A program made the position numbers and the translations under genes. Below the pieces are notes generated by a model. The model was not told the origin of the DNA. It worked only from the letters and a program-made list of their open reading frames with translations, and ran no database searches. From assembly GCA_945834535.1 (NCBI GenBank), contig CAMAHM010000003.1:1-40655 (forward strand): a stretch of DNA of 40,655 nt, written 5' to 3'. This DNA is from an uncultured Sutterella sp. Lineage in GTDB: Bacteria > Pseudomonadota > Gammaproteobacteria > Burkholderiales > Burkholderiaceae_F. Position 1 is the first letter of the stretch, and each line of letters begins with the position of its first letter. Shown here piece by piece: positions 32,816 through 38,637 of this stretch.

Positions 32816-34099
32816 TTACGGGTTCTTTCGGGCGAGAAGTTCGCGTGCCTGACGGTAGGCCTCGAACGCTTCGGGGTGCAGCTGCAGCGCACGCGGCAGC
32901 ACGCCCTGCAGATAGCTGATGGCCACACCGTAGTTGGTCATCGGCACGCCCTGGGCGACGGCCGCGGCCACGCGCGAGAGCATGTGGCGACGCGTCACGA
33001 CGCATCCGCCGCACTGCAGAATCACGCGGTAGGGCGTCAGATCCGCAGGAAAGTCCTTGCCGACAACCACATCGACGTCGAGTTCACCGCCGACCTTCTT
33101 GGCGAGCCAACGAGGAATCTTCTTGCGGCCGATATCGTCGGGCTGCGGATGGTGTGAGCATGTTTCGCAGACCATCACCTTGTCGCCGGGGCGCAGGAAT
33201 TCGAGCATGGCCGCGCCGCGCGCCATCTCCACAAGATCACTTTTGGAAAAGGCCATCTGGATCGAGAAGGTGGTGACGGGAATGGATTCGGGCGTCTGCT
33301 CACAGACGTTGAGCACAGCCTGGCTGTCGGTGACGACGAAGGCAGGAGGCGTTTTCATCTCTTCGATGGCTTCGCGCACACGGTTTTCGCGCACGACTAT
33401 GCATTTGGCGTCGGCGTCGAGGATTTCGCGAATAGCCTGTACCTGCGGCAGGATCAGACGTCCCTTGGGGGCCCCTGTGTCGATGGGCGTGACCAGAAGC
33501 ACGGTGTCCCCGGGCTTGACCAAGTCGCCCATAAGAGGCAGATCGGGCGAAGCCTCCTTTTGCACGAGCTCGGTGATGGCCTCGCGCAGCTCATCGAGGC
33601 CTCGCTTTTGGCTGGCGCTCGTGACGACCGGACTCAGGCCGAGTGCACGAATTTGCGAGGCGGTTGCTTCAAGACGCTCGGCCTCGACCGTATCGGCCTT
33701 GTTGATGACCGCAACAACGGGAATTTTGCGGCTGCGGGCGTCGGCCAAAAGCTCGGTGTCTTCTTCCGTGAGACCCTTGGCATCGCAGACGATGAGAGCC
33801 ACGTCCATCCAGGCAAGCAGCGAGAGGGTGCGCTCGACGCGCAGCTGTCCGAGCGCGCCCACATCGTCCACGCCCGCTGTGTCGATAAACACCACCGGTC
33901 CGATCGGTGCGAGTTCGCAGGCCTTTTCGACGGCGTCGGTCGTGGTGCCGGCCACATCGCTCACGATGGAGAGGTTTTGATTGGTGAGCGCATTGATGAG
34001 GGACGATTTGCCCGCATTGCGACGGCCGAACAGGCCGATATAAAGCCGCAGCCCTTTGGGGGCATCCAAACGGGAACCGATGCGAGGTGCATTCGACAT
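32816..34099 (-). CDS. hydF: [FeFe]-hydrogenase H-cluster maturation GTPase HydF
   Basis: GTPase scaffold (427 aa) that assembles and delivers the di-iron subcluster to HydA. The N-terminal GTPase domain has G1 GRRNAGKSS, G3 DTAGVDD and G4 NKAD. A dimerisation domain follows, and then the iron-sulfur domain with CSH (Cys314, His316) and CGGC (Cys363, Cys366). The residue before Cys363, usually His in the HCxxC motif, is Gln362 here. I start at the ATG at 34099 with GGAG nine bases upstream; earlier in-frame starts add 31 residues unlike HydF. A terminator-like hairpin lies between the cytochrome b gene and this one, so hydF-hydE may be expressed at a lower level. Confidence 0.95.
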   Translation of the reverse strand: MSNAPRIGSRLDAPKGLRLYIGLFGRRNAGKSSLINALTNQNLSIVSDVAGTTTDAVEKACELAPIGPVVFIDTAGVDDVGALGQLRVERTLSLLAWMDVALIVCDAKGLTEEDTELLADARSRKIPVVAVINKADTVEAERLEATASQIRALGLSPVVTSASQKRGLDELREAITELVQKEASPDLPLMGDLVKPGDTVLLVTPIDTGAPKGRLILPQVQAIREILDADAKCIVVRENRVREAIEEMKTPPAFVVTDSQAVLNVCEQTPESIPVTTFSIQMAFSKSDLVEMARGAAMLEFLRPGDKVMVCETCSHHPQPDDIGRKKIPRWLAKKVGGELDVDVVVGKDFPADLTPYRVILQCGGCVVTRRHMLSRVAAAVAQGVPMTNYGVAISYLQGVLPRALQLHPEAFEAYRQARELLARKNP

Positions 34100-34217
34100 T
34101 GTGAAGTACTCCGAGGGAAGGTGGAACGTGACGTTTCTTTTTGCTTTATCGGGGGGCGTGCCCCTTGGCGATTTTATTCCTGTCGCAGGCAAACAAACGC
34201 CCGAACAACGGACATGA

Positions 34218-34264
34218 AAACGCCCGCCTGAGCAAGCCTTGAGGCATTACCGCAAGCGGGCGTC
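34218..34264 (-). terminator. Terminator-like hairpin between the cytochrome b gene and hydF
   Basis: ACGCCCGC (34221-34228) pairs with GCGGGCGT (34257-34264); on the minus strand the stem runs into TTTTC. A second small hairpin (TGACCC with GGGTCA, 34274-34288) lies just after the cytochrome b stop. It probably limits read-through from hydA-hydB-cytochrome b into the maturase genes. Confidence 0.5.
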
Positions 34265-34298
34265 GGACTAGCTGACCCGGAGGGTCACACCGAAAAAA

Positions 34299-34973
34299 TT
34301 ACTTTTCGATGTTGGTGCGAATAACGTCCTTTTCGAGCCACACCGGAGAGTGGTGTTCAGCGGCTTCCCAGGAGATGTCACCCGTGCCGATACGCCAGAT
34401 GCCGAAGAAGTGCGAGGCGGACAGCAGAGCGAGCGGGATGTGCGCGCAGACCACGAGCACGGTGATCAGGAGCGAGCCCCAGACGTGCAGGTAGAACATC
34501 GAAACGAAGGCGCTCTTGCCCACAGCCGGAGCAAAGGTCCACAGCAGCCAGCCGGTCACGACGAGCATGAAGATGGAAGCCATGAACAGCAGGTAGGAAG
34601 CCTTCTGGCCGGCGTTGTAGCGGCCCTGAGGAGCCACTTCGACGGGACCGAACGGGATCTTGAAGAAGCGACGGGGGTAGCCGCCGAAGTTGCGGAACCA
34701 CAGAAGCGTGTTCTTGTCCCAGGTCAGGCAGGCGTTCATCATCAGCGCGAAGCGTTCCGGCGCGAAGACCAGATAGCCGACGAGGTTGATGGTAAAGGCA
34801 ATGCCCAGACCAACGTGCCAGGCCATCATATTTTCGGCCTGAGCGGTTTCGAGGTCGCACAGGTACACGAGGGCACCGGTGATGACGAGAGCGAACCAAA
34901 GGATGGCGTTAAGGCCGTGGAAGACCTTGTCGGCCACGTGGAATCGCAGGATGCGGTCATTGTTGTTCGACAT
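34299..34973 (-). CDS. Cytochrome b subunit, formate-dehydrogenase-gamma-like, of the [FeFe]-hydrogenase
   Basis: An integral membrane di-heme cytochrome b of 224 residues, like the gamma subunit of formate dehydrogenase. Four transmembrane segments are visible (about 21-41, 50-70, 125-147 and 160-185). Likely heme-ligating His residues lie in RFHVADKVFHGL, MMAWHVGLGIAF, FYLHVWG and CAHIPLALL. Encoded 18 bases after hydB, it should anchor the periplasmic hydrogenase and exchange electrons with the quinone pool. The strong AGGAGG ribosome-binding site nine bases before the ATG fits high expression. A comparable hydA-hydB-fdhC order is known in Shewanella oneidensis. Confidence 0.88.
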   Translation of the reverse strand: MSNNNDRILRFHVADKVFHGLNAILWFALVITGALVYLCDLETAQAENMMAWHVGLGIAFTINLVGYLVFAPERFALMMNACLTWDKNTLLWFRNFGGYPRRFFKIPFGPVEVAPQGRYNAGQKASYLLFMASIFMLVVTGWLLWTFAPAVGKSAFVSMFYLHVWGSLLITVLVVCAHIPLALLSASHFFGIWRIGTGDISWEAAEHHSPVWLEKDVIRTNIEK

Positions 34974-34991
34974 AATGGCTGCCTCCTTCCA

Positions 34992-35327
34992 TTAGTGGTG
35001 AGCGGCCAGCTGCGAGCGCTGGGCGTAGTGCGTGTGCAGCAGGCTGTACATCGTGTCGTCCATGGGGGCGGCGCCGAGGTCACGGTAGACGCGTGCCACG
35101 CAGGGGTTTTCGTGAGAGCGGGTCAGGTTCATGGCCTGGCAGAGCTTGTCGTCCTTGTACAGACCGGCCTGACGGGCCAGAAGGACGGCGTTGCGGTTGG
35201 CGATCAGATCACCAACGGCCCAACCGGTCGCGCCTGCGGCAACCGCACACAGACCGACGACCTTGAACAGACCGCGACGGCCGAGAATGACGCTCGCCGG
35301 ACGTTCTTCAAACTGGTAGTTCGACAT
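34992..35327 (-). CDS. hydB: [FeFe]-hydrogenase small subunit with Tat signal
   Basis: The small subunit (111 aa) of a periplasmic [FeFe]-hydrogenase. The N-terminal part carries a twin-arginine motif (GRRGLFKVVG, Arg17-Arg18) followed by a hydrophobic stretch (CAVAAGATGWAVG). This should export the folded HydA-HydB complex, since HydA has no signal of its own. The C-terminal part matches the iron-hydrogenase small-subunit domain, ending in the typical SLLHTHY. Two cysteines (63 and 76) lie in the mature domain, where I do not recall any in the Desulfovibrio subunit. AAGGA lies nine bases before the ATG. It begins 23 bases after hydA. Confidence 0.9.
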   Translation of the reverse strand: MSNYQFEERPASVILGRRGLFKVVGLCAVAAGATGWAVGDLIANRNAVLLARQAGLYKDDKLCQAMNLTRSHENPCVARVYRDLGAAPMDDTMYSLLHTHYAQRSQLAAHH

Positions 35328-35350
35328 GATTTAATTCCTTTGTTGTGCGA

Positions 35351-36706
35351 TTACACGGTGGGAAGCGGGAACAGGGGCTTGAGCCAGCCGGTGCCGTTGG
35401 GCTGAACAGGCTGACCACCGCCGTTGACGCAGCCGCCCGGGCAGTTCATCACTTCGATGAAGTGCCAACGGGTGGGATCGCCGCGCAGCGTGTCGAGCAC
35501 GTGCTTGAGGGACTGGTTGGCGCCGTTGACCACGCACACGCGCAGTTCAAAGGTCTTGCCGTTCAGTTCAGGCAGAGCGAGCGGGATCTTGGCTTCAACG
35601 TAGCTGTTGTCGAGACCGCGAACCGGGATGATGTCGGCGTTGTCGAGTTCCTTGCCCATGAGCACACGGTAGGCCGTACGCAGAGCAGCTTCCATCACGC
35701 CGCCGGAGTTACCGAAGATGGTGCCGGCGCCGGTGTAGATGTCGAGGTTTTCGCGCTTGCGTTCCTTGGGCAGATTGAGCGGGTTGATGCCCTTGCGACG
35801 CATCAGTTCGGCCGCATCACGCGCCGTCAGAGTGGCGTCGATGTCGGGGAAGCTGGGCGTGTCGGCCGGGATCGTGCCGTTCTTGACGTGCCAACGCCAG
35901 GCGTTGTTCATTTCAGGACGCGAGGCTTCGAGGATCTTGGCCGTGCAGGGGGTCACGGACACAACCTTCACCTTGCGCGGGTCGGTGCCGTAGAGTTCCT
36001 TGGCAGCCCAAACCTTGGCCACAACGCCGCCCATCTGGATCGGGCTCTTGGCGGTCGACAGGTGGGGAATGAAGTCGGCGTGGAAGGTTTCGCAGTTACG
36101 CACCCAGGCCGGGCAGCACGAGGTGAAGTGCGGCAGCGGATGGTGGGCGGCACGGGCGAATTCGGGGCCGCGCTTGCCGAGGACCCAGTACTGAACCTTA
36201 CGGACGAACTCGGTGCCTTCTTCCATGATGGTCTGGTCGGCAGAGTTGTTCACGTCGTAGGTCTTGAAGCCGAGCTTGTCGAAGGCGTTCATCATCTGCT
36301 CGGTCGTCAGGTCACCGGGCTTGGCGCCGAATTCTTCAGCGATGGCCACGCGGACGGCGGGAGACGGATGCACGACAACAATCTGCGACTTGTCGGCGAG
36401 CATGGCGTCGACTTCGTCGACGAACGACATCTGTTCGATGGCGTTGAACGGGCAGGACACGAGGCACTGACCGCAGCTCAGGCAGCGCTGGTTGTCGATC
36501 TCGTGCTTGGCACCGAGAGCGCCGATGATGGCGTTCGACGGGCAAACCTTGCGGCAGGTGTCGCAGGCTTCGCACAGATCCTTGTTGATTTTGATGATGC
36601 CGCGCAGTTCACCCTTGCGGATGGTGCCGACAAAATCCGGGCCGTTTTCGCCGCGGCAGTTGGCCGGCGGGTTGAACGTCTTGATTCTGATGGTCTTTCC
36701 AGTCAT
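35351..36706 (-). CDS. hydA: [FeFe]-hydrogenase catalytic (large) subunit
   Basis: The H-cluster catalytic subunit (451 aa), which interconverts protons and hydrogen. Two [4Fe-4S] motifs come first (Cys45/48/51/55 in CEACDTCRKVCP and Cys75/78/81/85 in CLSCGQCLVSCP). The H-cluster signatures follow: L1 TSCCPAW (195-201), L2 TPCTAK (252-257) and L3 EVMNCPGGCVNGGGQP (418-433). L2 has Thr252 where most enzymes have Met. There is no N-terminal [2Fe-2S] domain, so this is the compact two-cluster form seen in periplasmic enzymes. I start at the ATG at 36706, with AGGAG ten bases upstream; the frame is open further but unlike the family. The Tat signal is on HydB. Confidence 0.96.
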   Translation of the reverse strand: MTGKTIRIKTFNPPANCRGENGPDFVGTIRKGELRGIIKINKDLCEACDTCRKVCPSNAIIGALGAKHEIDNQRCLSCGQCLVSCPFNAIEQMSFVDEVDAMLADKSQIVVVHPSPAVRVAIAEEFGAKPGDLTTEQMMNAFDKLGFKTYDVNNSADQTIMEEGTEFVRKVQYWVLGKRGPEFARAAHHPLPHFTSCCPAWVRNCETFHADFIPHLSTAKSPIQMGGVVAKVWAAKELYGTDPRKVKVVSVTPCTAKILEASRPEMNNAWRWHVKNGTIPADTPSFPDIDATLTARDAAELMRRKGINPLNLPKERKRENLDIYTGAGTIFGNSGGVMEAALRTAYRVLMGKELDNADIIPVRGLDNSYVEAKIPLALPELNGKTFELRVCVVNGANQSLKHVLDTLRGDPTRWHFIEVMNCPGGCVNGGGQPVQPNGTGWLKPLFPLPTV

Positions 36707-36986
36707 GTTGACGGATCTCCTGTTTGATGAGGGGGTGGCCGGCCCTCGCATCCGCTCTCTTGTAGGGTCGTTAAGAGCGCTGAGGACGGCACTGGACGCG
36801 AACAGCCCCACTGCGGTTCATGCACGCTGCGGGGAACTGTAGTTTTTATTCAAAGGGGAATTCTTCGCGAAAATAAATTGAGACGTCACGAAAAATATCC
36901 CGAATCACGCCTGAAGCGCAGTATAAGTGGAAATGCCGAGATTTGCTGATGCCAAATTTCAGTGCGCCGAGTGTATCTACCATCGG

Positions 36987-37030
36987 ACTAGTACTTTAGA
37001 ACTATCAAGAATTAGTTCTAAAGCACTAAT
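36987..37030. promoter_or_regulatory. AT-rich inverted repeat, possible operator upstream of hydA
   Basis: Two 17-base arms (36987-37003 and 37014-37030) match as inverted repeats at 15 of 17 positions, including a perfect 10-bp core CTTTAGAACT / AGTTCTAAAG. They are separated by 10 bases, putting the core centres 20 bp (about two helical turns) apart. It lies about 280 bases upstream of the hydA start. No T run follows on either strand, so a protein-binding site is more likely than a terminator. The cognate regulator is unknown. Confidence 0.5.
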
Positions 37031-37060
37031 CGGGCAATTCTCGGGTGTCGCAAGAGGCAA

Positions 37061-37111
37061 AAAGAAGCGGATTTGCATTTTTCGGCTTGATGCACGTCAA
37101 ACAAATCCGCT
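37061..37111 (-). terminator. Terminator of the radical SAM gene
   Basis: A perfect 10-bp stem AGCGGATTTG (37066-37075) with CAAATCCGCT (37102-37111) around a 26-base loop. On the minus strand it is followed by TCTTTTTGCC, the usual form of an intrinsic terminator. It lies 35 bases after the stop codon at 37146. Confidence 0.6.
37087..37100. promoter_or_regulatory. FNR/ANR-like palindrome
   Basis: TTGATGCACGTCAA matches the FNR consensus TTGAT-N4-ATCAA at 9 of 10 fixed positions. It is about 380 bases upstream of the hydA start and within the loop of the terminator hairpin, so its palindromic form may simply be a secondary stem. Anaerobic control of hydA is plausible but not shown. Confidence 0.35.
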
Positions 37112-37145
37112 CCTTTTCCCGTCATTGATGCGTATCGATAAATGC

Positions 37146-38477
37146 TCACATATCTGCGGCTTTAAGGGGTTTTCTCAATTCGGCACGCACGTTGTCCATG
37201 CCCGAATAAAACGCCTTCATCATGACGAGACCGAGGAATTTGCCCGCATCGGTCACGACCACGCGGTCCGGATCGCTGCTGTCGTCGGTGATGGCGCCCA
37301 CCATGCGCAGGGCAAGCATTTCCTTGCGCAGAGCCTTGTCGAGTTCCACGCCGTAGACGTCGCGGAAGTAGCGGCGAGAGATGCGCGCCGAAAACAGACT
37401 CAGCATCAGGCGGTACTGCAGCACGGCGTGCTTGTCGAAGCCGCGCATTCTCTCCACACCCGTTTTGCCGGCGCGGATGCGTTCGCCGTAGCGGCGCAGG
37501 CTGAAGGTATTGACGTACAGGTTGTTGCCCAAAAACGAGAATGCGCCCGAGCCCACGCCGAGGTATTCGTCGTGGTCGACCACGTATTCGTCAAAGCCTT
37601 CGTCGTTCGTGCGGCCGAAGGTCCAGCTCGTGAGCTGACGGTAGTTGCCCCCGAGCGTGTTCATGATGACGCGGTACTGATCCCCCAGCTCAAGGCCCTT
37701 GGCAGCGATGATGTTCTTGACGCTCTTGCGGGTCTGGCTCGTGACCATCAGCGGGTAGGTGGTGATCTGACGGGGGTTGAGCTTGACGAGCAGATCCATA
37801 TCGCGCTGCAGCATGTCAAGGCTCTGGCCCTGAAAGCCGAAAATCATGTCGATGTTGGTCGTCGGGAACAGTTCGAGCGCCATCTGCAGGCGTTCATAGA
37901 TTTGTGCGCCCGAGCCGAATTTTTCGTAGCGGTCGATGAACTTGAGAATGTTGTCGTCAAAGCTCTGCACGCCGATCGACATGCGGTCAACGAGGCCCTT
38001 TAAGTTGCGGAATGCAGGCGTGGTAATCTGCGCCGGATCGGTTTCGCAGGATACTTCTTTGATGCCGGGAAAGAGCGTGCGGGCATGTTCGATGGTCTTG
38101 ACGAGTTCGTCCTCGATGATGGTGGTCGTGCCGCCGCCGATGTACATGCTCGTAAAGTCGTAGCCAAGCGCCTTGACGTAGTCCATTTCGCGGCGCAGAT
38201 GCTCAAAGTACTCGAGCGCCTTGTCCTCTTTGTAGAGAAAACGGTGGAAGGTGCAGTACGAGCACAGCGTCTTGCAGAAGGGAATGTGGGCGTAAAGCAA
38301 GTACTGGTGACCGGGTTCGGGAGCGGGCGGACGATCCAGAACGATGGGGTCGCAGTTAAGGTAGCGCTTGATGTAGTGGTCCATCACCAGATCCGTGGCA
38401 CGGACCATCCAGTTGGGCAGCAGCTTGCCGACTTTCTGTCCGGGACGCAGAGCCGGTTGAATCGATTGATCTTGCAT
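37146..38477 (-). CDS. Coproporphyrinogen III oxidase-family radical SAM protein (HemN/HemW-like)
   Basis: A radical SAM protein of 443 residues. The cluster motif is Cys-x3-Cys-x2-Cys in AHIPFCKTLCSYCTFHRF, followed by the family blocks MYIGGGTTTI, SCETDPAQI, DRMSIGVQSFDD and TNIDMIFGFQGQ. The C-terminal half contains YLGVGSGAFSFLGNNLYVN and a HemN-like C-terminal domain. The family includes oxygen-independent coproporphyrinogen oxidases, heme chaperones (HemW) and heme-degrading enzymes (HutW/ChuW); I cannot assign it more closely. The ATG at 38477 is preferred although no ribosome-binding site is clear; a TTG at 38519 would add 14 residues. It lies upstream of hydA in the same orientation but is separated by a terminator. 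Confidence 0.85.
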   Translation of the reverse strand: MQDQSIQPALRPGQKVGKLLPNWMVRATDLVMDHYIKRYLNCDPIVLDRPPAPEPGHQYLLYAHIPFCKTLCSYCTFHRFLYKEDKALEYFEHLRREMDYVKALGYDFTSMYIGGGTTTIIEDELVKTIEHARTLFPGIKEVSCETDPAQITTPAFRNLKGLVDRMSIGVQSFDDNILKFIDRYEKFGSGAQIYERLQMALELFPTTNIDMIFGFQGQSLDMLQRDMDLLVKLNPRQITTYPLMVTSQTRKSVKNIIAAKGLELGDQYRVIMNTLGGNYRQLTSWTFGRTNDEGFDEYVVDHDEYLGVGSGAFSFLGNNLYVNTFSLRRYGERIRAGKTGVERMRGFDKHAVLQYRLMLSLFSARISRRYFRDVYGVELDKALRKEMLALRMVGAITDDSSDPDRVVVTDAGKFLGLVMMKAFYSGMDNVRAELRKPLKAADM

Positions 38478-38587
38478 GTACGAAAAAAAATCAGTCAAAA
38501 AACGACACAAAAAGTTCAAGGGGGCGATTGTACGCGCTCAACTCGGCGGGCAGGCTTAAGCAAAAATAGAAATTTTGCCCATACAAA

Positions 38588-38612
38588 CAAGGCCGACGAC
38601 GAGTCGGCCTTG
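38588..38612 (-). terminator. Hairpin after the acyl-CoA ligase gene
   Basis: A perfect 10-bp stem (38588-38597 with 38603-38612) around a 5-base loop. On the minus strand it is followed by TTTGTATGG, a weak T-rich stretch. Placed just after the ligase stop codon, it most likely ends that transcript. Confidence 0.6.
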
Positions 38613-38637
38613 GAGACGGTGCGCGCTGTGCGCGACA

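Larger units (their letters stand above)
36707..37145. other. Gene-free upstream region of hydA
   Basis: No convincing gene is present in these 439 bases. The part nearest hydA and the middle are noticeably more AT-rich than the surroundings. It holds the inverted repeat at 36987-37030, the terminator hairpin of the radical SAM gene (37061-37111) and an FNR-like palindrome within that hairpin (37087-37100). I could not identify a convincing -35/-10 pair for hydA by eye. Confidence 0.6.

Noticed and set aside
37146..38477. The HemN-like radical SAM gene considered as the missing hydG
   Set aside because: Its cluster motif context (HIPFCKTLCSYC) and downstream blocks are those of the coproporphyrinogen oxidase family; it lacks the ThiH-like core and second C-terminal cluster of HydG.
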